Source: Dactylellina haptotyla (Eukaryota; Ascomycota; Orbiliomycetes; Orbiliales; Orbiliaceae). From it: a DNA stretch of 64,000 nt. Below the pieces are notes generated by a model. That model did not search any database. It worked only from the letters and a program-made list of their open reading frames with translations, and was not told where the DNA came from. Position numbers and translations under genes: made by a program. Location of the stretch: the NCBI GenBank assembly GCA_031310005.1, contig CM062383.1, positions 1,550,001 to 1,614,000 on the forward strand. The letters run 5' to 3'. Of this stretch, positions 1 to 12,857 are shown piece by piece; the first letter of the stretch is position 1, and each line of letters starts with the position of its first letter.

Positions 1-1405
1 TACAGCCGATAAGGAGACCAATGATGACGGCACAGCTCTTCATGATTGGTGATCCGAATCTCTCACACAAAATGATAGAAACAAAGACCAGGAAACCAAG
101 TCCGATGAACTCTGCAGAACCCCACGGAAGGGGTCGCGGGGCGGCGGTGTTAGGACACAGCGAGAAAAATTGACTGGGAGGAGGAATTGAACTGCAGGGG
201 CCGTTGCCACCGGCCCAATTCTTAAATCTGAGAATAAGGATGAGTATTAAAAAGAGCTCATTGAACGTCTATGGCGGAATTCAAAAGTTACACAATCGGA
301 AGAGTCTTATGTCACTTACCCAGACCCAATCAGACTAGTACCGATGAGCATGACAGTTGGACCGGTCACGATTGGAGGGAATATTTTCTGGAGAATCTTC
401 GGTGGCATGAAGCTGAGAAGGATTTCTAAGAGCGCACAAACCATGGCGGTACCAAGAAGCGCACCATAACCTAAGTACTTTATGTTAGTGAATGTAGAAT
501 ATCGAATTCCATTATAGATTACAAACCTTTAGGACAAGGTAGATATGTGCCATCATCAGCAATAGGGCAGATTCCCCGCTCGTACATCTGGGAAAGAGCA
601 CCTTGCGCAACTGGAATTATGGCGAACGAAGTTCCCACAACTGATATCAATCCAGTACCGAGGTAGTAAGGTGTCTTGTAGATGTGGAATCGGGTGATCT
701 GGATTGCGGAAAGGATGCCACAGACTATGAGAGAGGTAGACACAAGATACCGCTGGACATCCGGAGTAAGGTTCGCAGCGCTCTTGCCAGAGCCGCTAAT
801 AATAATCGGTGGACTATAGCCAGTAAATTAGCAGATTGTTGCAATAAATTGTTATCAATGAATATGTTTAAGGATTATTTACCTAATCACACCGGCGAGC
901 ATAGCCAGAGCATGCTGAAAACCAAGAAGCATCGCGAGTAAAATAGGCATTGGGTCGTGCAACCCAAAGAACGGGGCGGATTTCCTATAAATTTGTTAAT
1001 ATCTAGGCGAAGCAGACAGTTAATATTCAGCTACTGACCGTGGTTTCCTCATGAATGGAATGTTAGGCCGGAACAGAAATGCATAGTCGTAATCACCGAC
1101 TAGTCCCTCCCTACAGGATGCAAAAGATACACACAAATATATTAGCCACTGCCATCGTACAAGCACTCGTCATGGTATCTTAAATCAGAAAATTATATAG
1201 TTGACTAAGACGTAGCTATGTATTTATTTATTTATAAACGTTTCGCCGCGAGTCTGGCTCTATAATAAAAAGATAGTTTGTTTTGACCATTATCATACCT
1301 TGTAAAGAAATTACGCTTGAACCGGGTTATTATTGATGCCTTGGGTGGATTGGAGCCCGGCACGATGGTATCCGGGCCTTCATGGGCATCCTCTTGAGCA
1401 GACAT
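1..1405 (-). CDS. UapA/UapC-type purine (uric acid-xanthine) permease, 5' part only
   Basis: Nucleobase-ascorbate (NAT/NCS2) transporter of the plasma membrane, expected to import purines such as urate and xanthine by proton symport. Exons read 1405-1299, 1110-1039, 984-883, 813-527, 470-320 and 227 to the window edge; about 315 residues are present of the usual 570-600. The start ATG at 1405 gives MSAQEDAHEGPDTIVPGSNP, the usual fungal N-terminus. Visible family blocks are GLVGDYDYAFLFRPNIPF, the TM1 QH motif in LLGFQHALAML, TSLIVCGILSAIQITRFHIY, PPIVTGPTVMLIGTSLIG and LPWGSAEFIGLGFLVF. The NAT signature and the second half of the transporter lie beyond position 1. Each junction has GT-AG ends and phases agree throughout. 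Substrate choice between urate/xanthine and other purines cannot be read from this half. It is divergent with the SAP30-like gene. Confidence 0.93.
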
Positions 1406-2573
1406 GACGCTCGGCACGAATTCGGGGTTTCAAAGGTTATCGTAAGGACGAGGACTGCGGGGAGAGATAACGGCACGATGTGATAAAGCCAAAGGAAGAG
1501 CGCTCTGTAAAGCTTCTCGTGGTTGATTATTAATTTTGTGAGTCGCTTGAAGGTAACATCAAGCTTGAATGGCATCACTTGCCCGATATTTATAATTTAC
1601 GGGCGCTCTCACCTCCACGAGTCTTCTGTACGCCGATATGCAGCGTGGTGTGGGTCAGACATGAATTAGATATCGTCTGGGCTAATGGCGCCTGCTCGTC
1701 CGGTTGTGATAGCCTTTTGATGATGCACTGTATTCGATCGCGTGAGATAAGGGTTGCCCTTGGGACATGCACGATAAGACCTGCAGGTGGCATCCTTCTT
1801 CTTCTTCTTCTTTTTTTTTTTTCTCTTGTCCAATGCACGTCCAGTCCGTCGAGTTGATCTTGAGCTCGAGTAGCTTCCCCTCGAATCGCTGGACCCCCAA
1901 AGGCAAAAGAATTATTCGGAACCGGGTTGGCCAGGGTCTTGCCTCGTGTGGTTCAAGCTAAGGCGATGTCCGAACCCCGCCTAGAGATTGGCGCCAATGG
2001 GCATGGATGCAGCTGGTTGGGAGGGTGTGTGGGGGATTGTTTAGTTTGACCGACCACCAGAAAATTCTTCCCTTTCACGGTGTCGTCCGTTGTCCACTTT
2101 CCTTGGTCGCTTGAAATTCCCAGCTTTTCCTTCCCACACTAGCTAGCTAGCTTTTTGGAGCGGTCGCCGGGCTCGCAGACACACGACACCATGTTCGGAC
2201 GACTCGCAGGAAAGCGTGTCCCAGGCGGATTGTTCCGTGCGGCAACAAATGAACGGCAATGAATTGGTGAGAGAATGACGAAGCGGGGGAAAGAAAGAAG
2301 GATAGGGAGAGAAAGATCACAAAGGAAAGAATAACCCGAATCCCACACTCGTGTCCGCACATTGGCCGCGATGCGCGTGCGCGTGTGCGGTCGTCGGAGA
2401 GATAAGACTGGTGGAGACGATGCACAGTGGCGCACTTTGGAAGGGTGCGTTTCCATCAGTCCACAAACACCTCTCCACCACCACCTCCTCTCCTCAACTC
2501 CATCAACCACCAAATCGCCCTGCGATCCCCGTTCGAGATCCGGCGGCACCGGTATGTCGAGTATCTCATCGAA
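1406..2573. promoter_or_regulatory. Divergent intergenic region between the permease and SAP30-like gene
   Basis: About 1.17 kb shared upstream region. It contains a CTT-repeat running into a pure T tract (about 1797-1822), a short GCTAGCTAGCTAG run near 2142 and purine-rich stretches near 2290-2330. Several open frames occur here on both strands but none shows a recognisable domain or splice-consistent partner, so I treat them as chance. No specific operator was identified. Confidence 0.5.
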
Positions 2574-3288
2574 ATGGCACCCTCAAGACCGGGTGCTCGA
2601 AATATCAACGGCGGGGTTCCAGACGACACTCGATCCGATGCCAGTGGACCTACATCCTCCGCCCGCCATGAGGTTCCAAAACCCTTCGCCCAAACACCGT
2701 CGGACAAAAGAAGACCTGCCGCCATTCCAGCACCTGTCGCGCCGACACCACAGACCCAATCTCAGCAGCACCAGCAGCAACTGCAACTACAACAGCAAGC
2801 ACAACAGCATGAAATCATCGAAGGGGTAAGCCATCTGCCGCTTTTTCGTAGCATCTCCCTAATAAAGCCCGGCTGATGAGTCTTACCACCAAATATGACT
2901 AGATTGCATGGGATCGGATGCCAATATCTCTACTCCAAGAATACCGATCCGCAAACTTGCTTCGAACTCCTTCTGCAAGCACCCAATATTCCTCCGCAGT
3001 GATTTCCGCCGGTATAGGGAAAAAATCGGCGTCGTATCGTCACAGACAACCCCAAGATTCCCTGCTTTCTGCTGTTAGAAGGCATTTCAACAACCAGGCA
3101 ATCAATGAACACGACGTTATCGTTAATTTCCTGTACAGTGTTAAAAATCATGGTTCGTCTCCCATTGCGAAGCTTCGCGAGTGTTCGTTCCTCTATTATA
3201 TCTAACCAGCCCCCGACAGACAGAGCTTTTCGCAATAGATTTCCGCCTACGCGCTAAGACGAACCGTTTCAAATTTAGAGTCCCATAA
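2574..3288 (+). CDS. SAP30-like Sin3-binding protein (histone deacetylase complex subunit)
   Basis: Predicted small subunit of the Sin3/Rpd3 histone deacetylase complex, nuclear. Exons 2574-2825, 2903-3152 and 3239-3288 give 183 residues. Residues about 1-84 are low-complexity, Pro/Ser-rich and end in a Gln-rich run. The rest matches the SAP30 Sin3-binding domain: IAWDRMPISLLQEYRSANLL, then RRHFNNQAINEHDVIVNFLY, then a basic tail DFRLRAKTNRFKFRVP. No zinc finger is present, as in other fungal SAP30 homologues. The start at 2574 is the ATG directly before the Pro-rich segment; the frame is open upstream without support. Introns are 77 and 86 nt. Assignment rests on the C-terminal domain pattern recalled from the family; the N-terminus is uninformative. 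Confidence 0.85.
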
Positions 3289-3759
3289 TATCTGCTTTTC
3301 GTGGAGCCAAGCATGTAACGGCGTTTCGAGAAGTGCTACCAAACTAGGACATTTGAAGGGTATCTTTTTCTTTAATTTTCGAGCGGTCTTCCTGTATTTA
3401 GCTTATGGCGTTCGTTGGTATATTCAGTTTGCGATACGTTATTAGATTGTCCAAAGAACCTTTGTACGATATATAGACTTATCTATACCGTAGTCACTAT
3501 AATACGTACTTGCTAGAAGAACCAATTGCCCAAGTGAATTCGTTTTGTTGCTCAACGCGGGAAAGGAGAAGCTTTGAGACGGGATGGCCGCAACCAGTCT
3601 CGTAACCAGACTTGTGGGCCGCAACACAAAAAAAGAAGAAAAAAGAAAAAAGAAAAGAACGATGGAAAAATATATTAAAAAATTGATTGGCCTACAAATA
3701 CTGACAATATCACGACATGACATAGACTCGCATTTTATCGTTCGCGCCCCAGATTATCG
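3289..3759. other. Intergenic region, SAP30-like to uL29m
   Basis: About 470 bases between two co-oriented genes. It holds an A-rich run near 3630-3680 and no recognisable coding or RNA signal. It presumably contains the SAP30 3' UTR and the uL29m promoter. Confidence 0.5.
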
Positions 3760-4811
3760 ATGAGAGGCCCCAGCTCCACAGTCTCCGGCTTGCATGAGTT
3801 GGCTGCTCGACTATTTAATTGTCACCTCCGAGCATACGACGCCCAATTAGCCAGTACCCGCTATGGCTTTCCGAGTCGAATCCCAGCTGGATCTCGATCC
3901 CAAATACACACATCACCACCATGTGCCTTCCCTCGGAATCGTGCTCGGGGAGCCTCAGTGTTAAGACGCAAACCTTATCCAGGCCGAGTTTCCCTTCAGT
4001 TTAAACGCTCCGAAATTGCAGAGATGCCTGCCTTGCCGCAACCAGTCAGAGATCCTTCTAGGCACACTCAGATTGTTACGAGCCCAGACCATGGCCTTTG
4101 GGGCTTTTTCAACCAAGAAAAGACCGTCATTCCCACCCCAGAAGAAGACTATAAACATGGTACGGTGTCCTTGGGCTCGGAAAGGCGTATAAGTCCTCGT
4201 GTATTGTTACATTGTCTATGAAGGTCCTTTTACTAACCAGTTGGAAACCTGATCTGTAACCTTAGGTCGAGCTTGGTCTGTCGAGGAATTGAGGCATAAA
4301 AGCTGGGAGGACCTACATAAACTCTGGTGGGCATGCGTGAGAGAACGTAACATACTGGCGACACAGCAAATCGAGCGAGAGAGGCTAAAACCAGGCTACG
4401 GAGAGTCAGAGGCATACATGCGTGATCGATTAGTCTGTCAAATTTTAAAACATCTTGCAAAGAAAATTTCAACTGACATAAACCCTAGGTTCGTGATACT
4501 CAGCGAGGAATTAAACACGCCCTAACAGAAAGATACTACGCTTGGCAGGAAGCTCTGAAAGTGGCTGATTCCGATCCAGAGATTGATCTCAGTGGAGGCG
4601 GCCCCGCCTATAATCCACAGACCTTAGATGTACGGTACAAAAACCCCTCCGCCAATAGTCTCCACTCTAACTAATACCTACTCCCACGTAGACCGATGAG
4701 GTAGCAACGAGAGATAGACATCCACAGAGCAATATCTTAAAAACAGCCTCGCGGAATATACAGCAACCTGAAACCTCGAAACAAAGTGCAGTCCACCGTC
4801 AGGAGCTATAA
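3760..4811 (+). CDS. MRPL4: Mitochondrial large-subunit ribosomal protein uL29m (MRPL4/MRP-L47 family)
   Basis: Component of the mitochondrial large ribosomal subunit near the peptide exit tunnel. Exons 3760-4159, 4266-4432, 4489-4629 and 4692-4811 give 275 residues. The N-terminal third is basic and Ser/Arg-rich, consistent with a mitochondrial presequence. The conserved core reads [20 protein letters not shown], then [40 protein letters not shown] and [20 protein letters not shown], which is the MRP-L47 pattern. The third exon joins RDRL to VRDTQR exactly as the family expects. The C-terminal 60 residues are polar and unconserved. The start codon is uncertain: 3760 is the first in-frame ATG, but a short upstream exon is possible. 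Confidence 0.92.
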
Positions 4812-5691
4812 ACCCAAACGTTCTCATCTGTTGCCGAAGGATGAGACACCTCAACTTCCTGCTATTCAAGGCTGCGTTATAAGCTTGATGGTAAAAGTCT
4901 ACCTTCCCATCCTTATCGAGGCGCCTATTATGATAAAATTTAGGATAGATAGGGTTAACCGGGCCTACTCTAGGTTCGAGTAGCTAGAACTAAGATATGA
5001 ATGTACATCGAGAGTTAACGGCTATATGTTGGGAGGCCAACATTGTAACTCTACAAAATGCTCTTGTCTAATTCTTTGAGCATACCTCTATGTATTGGCC
5101 TATAATATTTTCTCATTCAATAATAGTGTTCAGTATTACGTGGTTTCGCGGTTCCCCAATAAAATAACACGAAGTCATTGATTAATACCAGTCGTTTCTC
5201 AGCACAAAGGAGTCAAATAATGTTGGCCACTCAAGTGAGGTGTTGCCAGGAGCCGATGAGATCCACCAAGTAGAAATAAACCCCAAGGAGTCCTGGTCCT
5301 GGTTAGCAGCGGTTTAGATTGAAACATTGTGTGGGTGTGTGGTGTGTTGGCTAGCCCCTCATTTTTGGGTGTTTGACCAAGCTTGAGCTGGTACACATCC
5401 CCCAGGTCTTTCCTCGGGAGCTTGCTAGCTTTCTTCTTATTTCTCAGTTCCTTCCTCCTAATTCTCATCAAATCAGTAGCTCTCCTTCCTGAGAAACCGC
5501 GACTTCTTGTTCAATAACCTTCCCCGCACGAATATTCGTATGTACAATTTCCAGTTGCCCGTAATATGTTTTTGGTTTCACCGGTGCCCGTCTTTAACTC
5601 CTTGTCGTGTATTATCAATGTGGTTGCCAATTTTGAGTGTGTTATTGATATATCGATAGGCAAACACAACTTCGTTTACCTGCACTTCAAA
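4812..5691. other. Intergenic region upstream of the GDI gene
   Basis: About 0.88 kb with uL29m 3' flank and GDI promoter. Reading frames on the minus strand around 5199-5471 carry no recognisable domain. No RNA gene or repeat seen. Confidence 0.5.
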
Positions 5692-7773
5692 ATGGAGGAA
5701 CATGATCCAGTGGAAGATTTAAAGAAGGGATTTGATGTGGTGGTCATGGGTACTGGTAAGTACACGAAAAATAAGAATCATACTAGCGTTATAGCTTGGG
5801 GTTTCTGGTCAAATCCATACTACTGTCTATGCCCATAATAACAATCGGATCATCTGCATAGGCCTCACCGAGACCATTCTCTCTGGGTATTCTTATCTCC
5901 CAGATCTACATTGTATTTCCGATGAATCAGGTAGCGAATGGAGCCGTTAACTGTAGTTTCTACTGGTAGGATTTTGAGTGTTGAAGGCAAGCGCGTCCTT
6001 CATATCGACAAGAACCCATATTATGGCGGGTAGGTTCCTCCGCTGGTGTACAATTGGGAGGGAGGGAGGTTAAAAGAGACCGAACTAATTATATTCTCTT
6101 GTAGGGATGGAGCAAGTCTTAAAATGAGCCAGGTACGAGTTGCTGGATCTTAGATATTGAGGCAGAATACTGATTCATTTCTAAACTGATGAAGGTGTTT
6201 GCGAAATTTCGAGGCGAAACTTCCAAACCGACACCTGAGTTAGACCATAAAGATTGGAACATAGATCTGATCCCTAAGTTTCTTATGGCAGATGGAGAAC
6301 TCGCTCGGATCCTCCGTAGTCTTCAACAGGTAATTTTACCGCCCCGACTGATTCATGTTTATTCTCTTATCATTTAACAAAATATATGCATTTCAGGTCC
6401 AAGACAACGTGCAGTTTCAACAAATCGAGGGAAGTTACGTATATCGTGCACATAGTGGCGGGATTTTGGGCCTTGGAGGGCACTCTGGCGTCATAAAAGT
6501 TCCTTCGAATGCCTTGGAAGCAGCAACATCAAGCCTTGTTGGGCTCCTCGAGAAAGGTCGTCTTAAGAAGTTTCTTGAATTCGTCGCAAATTACGATGAT
6601 AAGAGTGGTCCAATGTACCAAGGTCAGGAAACAATCTTTCTACAGAGTGAAAATATCATTGATATTAAAAACATCTTGCGAAATTCATAGGCAAAAACCT
6701 TGACAAGGAGCTTATGAAAACTATCTATGACCAATTCGGCCTCGAAACAGCGACCCGAGACTTCGTCGGGCATGCAATGGCGCTGTACTCCGATGACGGC
6801 TATCTTAACCTGCCAGCCCGACCAACCTTCAACAAGATTCGTCTCTATGCAAGCTCTGTCGCAATGTACGGTTCTTCGCCGTATATATATCCTCTCTACG
6901 GACTAGGAGATCTTCCAAGTGCCTTCACTCGCCTTTCTGCCGTCCACGGTGGCACATACATGCTGAATACCGAGGTACTTGGTTTCGAATACGGCGCAGA
7001 TAAGAAAGTCTCTGGAGTCAAGATCAAGTTTGAGGATCCTAAACATGACGGTCAATTTATCGATCTCGTTATCAACACTTCTCGTGTAGTTGCATCTCCA
7101 GAGTACGTTCCTGAAGGCAAGAAGAGAGTTCCAACTGGCCAAAACGTTATTCGAGCCATATGCGTGTTGAAACATCCAGTGAAAGACGCCGGTGACAATA
7201 GTCAGATAATTATACCTCAAAGCCAGATTGGACGGAAAAATGGTGAGTTTTGTTAAGGCAGCCCACTGTCTAAGATGAATGACTAAGTGCGGGTGGATTC
7301 AAGACATCTACATCGCTGTTCTCTCAGATAAGCACAATGTATGTCCTAAGGGCCACTTTTTGGCTATAGTGTCAACCATTGCCGAAAGAGGCGACAACCC
7401 TCAAGATGAGCTAAAGCCAGCCTTCGAATTATTGGGTGCCATCGAAGAAAAGTAAGGAAATGCAGAACTAATTACCGTTTTGGAAAGCGATTTTAACAAC
7501 TAGTTTATCACAGATTCATGGGAAATGCTTCAATTCTCTGGGAGCCTACGGATAGTGTCGAGAGCGAAGATTTTGATAACATCTTTGTTTCCAAGAGCTT
7601 GGACGCGAGTAGCCACCTCGAAAGTTGCACTGGTATGATTTAATACGTTCCCTGTGACCGACGATATACTGATTTCCTCTTGAAATTTAGACGACGTGAA
7701 ATATCTGTACAGATGTATGGAAGGTAAAGATCTGGACATTGATGGTCTTAAGAAGACTGCGTCTGCGGAATAA
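5692..7773 (+). CDS. Rab GDP-dissociation inhibitor (divergent)
   Basis: Binds GDP-loaded, prenylated Rab GTPases and recycles them between membranes and cytosol. Ten exons: 5692-5755, 5862-5886, 5970-6029, 6105-6132, 6195-6329, 6397-6622, 6691-7242, 7304-7451, 7514-7632, 7691-7773; 479 residues. The FAD-fold-like start VVVMGTGLTETILSG, then KRVLHIDKNPYYGG, DWNIDLIPKFLMADGELARI, SPYIYPLYGLGDLPSAFTRL, SAVHGGTYML and VIRAICVLKHPV are clear GDI blocks. Oddities: a Gly-rich insert (HSGGILGLGGHSG) of about 11 residues before IKVPS, a longer N-terminus, and changes in normally near-invariant segments (GLGDLPSAF instead of GLGELPQGF; no TDVTRYLEF block). It could be the sole GDI of a fast-evolving lineage or a paralogue. 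REP/Rab escort protein is less likely because length and block spacing fit GDI. Confidence 0.9.
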
Positions 7774-8369
7774 TATCCCGGACAGGAAATTACTATAAAA
7801 TATGCGTAAAGACATGCCATCCTTGGGATATGCCGCATGAAATAGTAATTTCGCGATTTTGTACTCGTGACTTGGAGAAGTAAATTGGATGATTAGTTCT
7901 ATCTAATATCTTTTCTCATTTTCATACAAAATTGTTCATAAATTCAGTATTTGTTTCTTTCTCTCTCTCTGCCATCGAGTGAAGCACCAATCTTTAAGTG
8001 AGACAATTTGAATGCAAGCTACCTAACTAGTTGGAAATAATGCTGTTGCTGCGCCACGAGTGTGGCTGATGTGGCTGTTTAAACACCTGAATGGAACAAT
8101 AATAAACAAAATGAGCTCAACAACAAAGCTTAGAAGGAAGTTGTCAACAGCACGACCATTAGCCTTGATAAGTTGGTGTGACATTCGACGGCGAAACCCA
8201 TTTCCAATAACTATAAACCGGGCCGTTCTTAGTAAATGAACGCATCGTTCCCCTTATTCTTTAGATTGACCCTTAAATCTGACTCACAACCTCTAACTAT
8301 TGGTGCTACTGGGTTACCAGTTCCCAACGTTCTTTGAGTCTACGAAGCACAGCCTTTAGGAGAGGAAGC
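7774..8369. other. Intergenic region, GDI to SMC2
   Basis: About 600 bases between co-oriented genes. It contains a short CT microsatellite near 7956-7970 and nothing recognisable as coding or structured RNA. Confidence 0.5.
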
Positions 8370-11300
8370 ATGCGGGTTATTGAGATCATCATTGACGCAA
8401 GTGGGCAGCGTTATACACTTACCCCGGTAGCTACATGCTAACGTCTATATACAGGGCTTCAAGTCGTATGCCGTTCGAACCGTGATATCAGGATGGTATT
8501 GCACGTTTGCTCCCCTCTTTGTTTGAATTTTACGTGTTAACAGCTTTGTTTATTGACAGGGACGAGAGCTTCAACTCGATTACTGGCCTGAATGGCAGCG
8601 GGAAATCAAATATTCTTGACTCAATTTGTTTTGTCCTCGGTATAACAAATATGAGTACTGTCAGGGCACAAAACTTACAGGTTGGTTTCTGTACTGATCT
8701 CGATTGTTAGATACGAAGTAACCCGGTATTCGTTAGGATTTGATATATAAGAGAGGACAAGCTGGTGTGACTAAAGCTAGCGTCACCATAGTTTTTGACA
8801 ATAGCGACAAAAACCGAAGCCCTATTGGCTTTGAAGAGTACGCTCAAATAAGTGTTACGAGACAGGTATTATCCATAACCCCCCATAGCAAATTTGGGTC
8901 TCGCATAATCACTAATAGGTTTAGATAGATTGTATTAGGCGGTACTAGTAAATATCTCATAAACGGGCACCGTGCCCAGCAACAGACCGTTCAAAATCTC
9001 TTCCAGTCAGTACAACTGAACATCAACAACCCTAATTTCTTAATCATGCAAGGAAGGATTACAAAAGTCCTCAACATGAAGCCAGAGGAAGTCCTAGCCT
9101 TGATCGAAGAGGCAGCTGGAACGAGAATGTTCGAGGATAGGAGAGATAAAGCCCTCAAGACGATGGCTAAAAAAGATAACAAAGTCCAAGAAATAAATAC
9201 ATTACTACAAGAAGAAATCGAGCCCAAATTAGAGAAGCTTAGGTCTGAAAAACGAGCATTCCTGGATTTCCAACAAACGCAATCAGATCTCGAGAGGCTT
9301 TCGAGGGTAGTGGTTGCACACGACTATGTGAAGGGCAGGGTATAAATATACTTCAGGTTGTATATTCATCAATCGTTTGCTAATGAAAAATATTGCCACA
9401 TCAGGACCGGATAGACCGTGCAAGCTCTGAACTCAAATCGAAAGAAGAAAGGATTAACTTCATCGAGAACGGGGCAAAAAGAATGAGGATGGAGATTGGA
9501 AATCTCGAGATCGATATTCAAAGAGTTCAAGGCCAAAGAGATATGGAATTACGGAAGGGTGGGGAGTTCCAAGCTTTAGAAGATCATGTTAAAGGATCTT
9601 CGCACGAGATTGTCCGCTTGCAAACACTCTCTGATTTGAAGAGGACACAACTTGCTGAAGAAAAATCCAAACTCGAGGCGGCTAAAGTTGCAGTACAAAA
9701 TGCCCAAGAGCTGCTTGAGAATAAGACCCGCATATTTGATGGCCTGAAAGGTGGCCACGAGACAGCCAAGCAACAAATAGAACATCTTACCGCCGAAATG
9801 GTGAAGCAAGATGACCTTCTACAATCTTTGCAAACTGGTGTCGCCTCAAGAGAGGGACAACAGTCGGGATATCAAAGTCAACTTCTAGGTCCGTTCCAAA
9901 TAATCTTCTTCAACAGACTTCCGACTATTAGCTGATTTGACATCGAAGATGCTAAAAATAGACTGAGCGCTGCGAGCACCGGCCAAGAACAAGCTAAGAT
10001 TCGCATTGTCGATCTTGAGAAACGTATCAAAGAGGAAGAACCAAGGGCTACAAAAGCAGCCAAACAGAATGCGGCCTTGTACCAGAGCCTTGAAACACTT
10101 AAACGCGATGCCGATCATGCACAACGTGAGCTACACAGGTTGGGGTATGAAGAAGGTGCCGAGGAGCGTATGAGAGAATTACAACTAGCTACTCAGCGCA
10201 ACGTCAGAGAGCTTCAAGAGCAGGTCGATAAACTGCACCGGAAGGTCGCAAGTGTTGAGTTTACATATTCTGATCCAGTAGCGAGCTTCGATCGCTCTAA
10301 AGTAAAAGGTCTCGTCGCACAATTGTTTTCACTCCCACAAGACAAATATGAAGCAGGAACTGCCTTGGAAATATGCGCGGGTGGAAGACTTTACAATGTC
10401 GTTGTTGATTCAGAAGTCACAGGAGCACAGCTTCTTGAAAGAGGTCGCCTCCGAAAAAGAGTAACCATAATACCACTAAACAAGATACACGCATCACAAG
10501 CAGCCCCAGAGGTAGGATTCCACTGTTTTCTCGCGGACCATCTGTATAAACTAATACATTGTCACAGAGGGTTCAATCGGCGCATAGACTTGCTCCTGGA
10601 AAGGTTCACCTTGCATTATCCTTGATAGGCTACGACCACGAGGTTGCCAAAGCGATGGAATATGTCTTTGGGTCCGCTTTGGTTTGTGCAAACGCAGAAA
10701 CCGCCCAAAAGGTTACCTTTGATCCATCAGTACGTCTTCTAAGTATTACCTTAGACGGGGATGTATACGACCCAATGGGGACACTATCCGGTGGTAGTGC
10801 ACCTACATCCAGTGGAGTCCTGATCACCTTACAGGAACTCAATGTTGCAACTAATCGATTGGAATCAGAAACCAAAAAATTAAACTCAATCCAAGCTAAA
10901 CTCGAGGCTGAAAAAATACGCTTGGGTGAGGCGAAGGGTCTCAAACAAGGATTTGATCTTAAAATCCATGAAATTAAAATTACGGAGGAGCAAATTAACA
11001 ACAACTCTTCATCAAATGTAAGTAATTGTGTTAAATACTTTAAACAGGAGAATACTGATGAAAATTGTAGATAATAAAAGCTGTGGAAGAAATGAAAGGT
11101 TCTATTATCACGTTAAAAGAGGATATCCAGAAATTCAAAAAGAGCCAAGAAGAGGCATCTCGAGAAATAAACCGGATAGAACAAGATATACGCGATTTTA
11201 CGAAAAACAAAGATGGAAAGCTCTCTCAGCTTCAAGTAAGAGAAATGTGTAAAATGTCATAAAAGTTTTTCAGCTAATAGTTGAACAGAAATCAGTTGCT

Positions 11301-12686
11301 TCTGCGAAGCTTGAAATTGATAAGAAGGTAGAACACATGAAAGTTCTTCAAAAGGAATATCAAAATGCTCGGCTTGAGATGGGTTCGATACCGGTCCCGC
11401 TTTGGAACTAGTTAATAAACTAACTGTTTTCCAGAACAGGCAGGCGGTGACCTATTAATTGCCAAAGAGCAACTTGAAGAGTCCAGTGCCGCTCTCGAAA
11501 CCCAACAACTAGAATCAGTTAACTTATTAAAAGAACAGGAGAACTTGAAGGTAAATGCAGCAGGAAGGATCATAGTAACAGAGTCTAACATGATCGATAG
11601 GATACTCACAGCGGACTACTTAAGCAACTAGAGAAAGAAAGGGAAAGACTAAGTGGGTTTGATGAGGAACTACGGTCTCTCCAAACCGCAATAAAAACCA
11701 AAAGCGCACGGATTACCGAAGAAGCATTTGAGCTCCAACAGCTTCGACATGAAGCAGAAAAAATTAGAAAAGACCAAGAATCTCTCCAGCTGTCGCTTCG
11801 TAATCTCGAAACGGAGTTTGAGTGGATTCAGGATGAACAGGACAATTTTGGGCGGGTGGGTAGTCCATACGACTTTAAGAACCAGAATGTGACCGAGTGT
11901 CGGTCATCTCTAAAAATCCTAAATGAGCGGTTTGTGGGGATGAAGAAGAAGATAAACCCTAAGGTTATGAATATGATCGATAGTGTGGAGAAGAAGGAAG
12001 TAGGTCTTAAAAAGATGCTCCACACGGTAATCCGCGATAAAGAGAAGATCACAAAAACAATCGAAAGTTTAGATGAGTATAAAAGAGACGCTCTAAAGAG
12101 AACATGGGAAAAGGTGACAGTCGATTTTGGGCAAATATTTTCTGAGCTCTTACCAGGAAGTTTTGCGAAGCTTGAACCTCCGGAAGGCAAGGATATAACG
12201 GAAGGCCTCGAGGTGAAAGTCTCACTTGGAAAGGTGTGGAAACAAAGTCTAACTGAACTAAGCGGTGGGCAAAGGTACTTCTTTCTCTTATTTCTGTGAT
12301 TTCGTCGTATCACCATTTTTGAGGAACAGTCTAACAAGAAGACTTGCAGATCGCTTATCGCCCTATCTTTGATTTTGGCGCTGCTTCAATTCAAACCAGC
12401 CCCAATGTATATCTTGGACGAAGTCGATGCAGCCCTCGATCTTTCACACACACAAAATATCGGAAGGCTCATCAAAACTCGATTTCAGGGGGCTCAATTC
12501 ATTGTTGTGAGCTTAAAGGATGGGATGTTTCAGAATGCCAATTGTATATTCCGTAAGTAGAAATCCAGTTATTGGTTGTAGCTTTCAGTGCCCTGATATT
12601 GTGTTACCATTTTAGGTACTAGGTTTCAAGATGGAACGAGTGTGGTGATACAAGAGAAAGGGGGAGAGCCTCAGCGTAAACGATGA
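8370..12686 (+). CDS. SMC2: Condensin subunit SMC2
   Basis: ATPase arm of condensin, pairing with SMC4 to compact mitotic chromosomes. Fourteen exons: 8370-8396, 8455-8495, 8560-8680, 8737-8865, 8929-9339, 9405-9888, 9949-10511, 10568-11017, 11071-11235, 11274-11382, 11435-11550, 11601-12274, 12350-12552, 12616-12686; 1187 residues, the normal length. Order: N-terminal head with Walker A GLNGSGKS near residues 32-39 and [17 protein letters not shown], coiled coil to about 515, hinge to about 670 ([20 protein letters not shown]), second coiled coil, then head with signature ELSGGQR near 1091-1097, Walker [13 protein letters not shown] and D-loop. The first intron starts with GC (GACgcaagt) rather than GT; the join IIID-GFKSYAV requires it. 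SMC2 rather than SMC4 is supported by [20 protein letters not shown]. Confidence 0.97.
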
Positions 12687-12857
12687 GTGGTTTTATTGGG
12701 AGGGTTTTGATCGTTCTCTATGGTTAGCTGACGCATGCTGAGATCTATCAATTAAGATAATTGGTGTTTAACATTCCTTTCTTACTGCAAGTTATTCCAA
12801 TTATAATATCTTGAATGACATGCGAGAGAAATTTATTAGGTCATAGTTTCAATTTTA

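Noticed and set aside
5199-5471. 90-codon minus-strand frame upstream of GDI
   Set aside because: No recognisable family and no supporting start context; likely chance.
6623-6690. In-frame stop following MYQGQETIF in the GDI gene
   Set aside because: It lies in a 68-nt intron; splicing gives MYQGKNLDKELMKTIYDQFG as in other GDIs.
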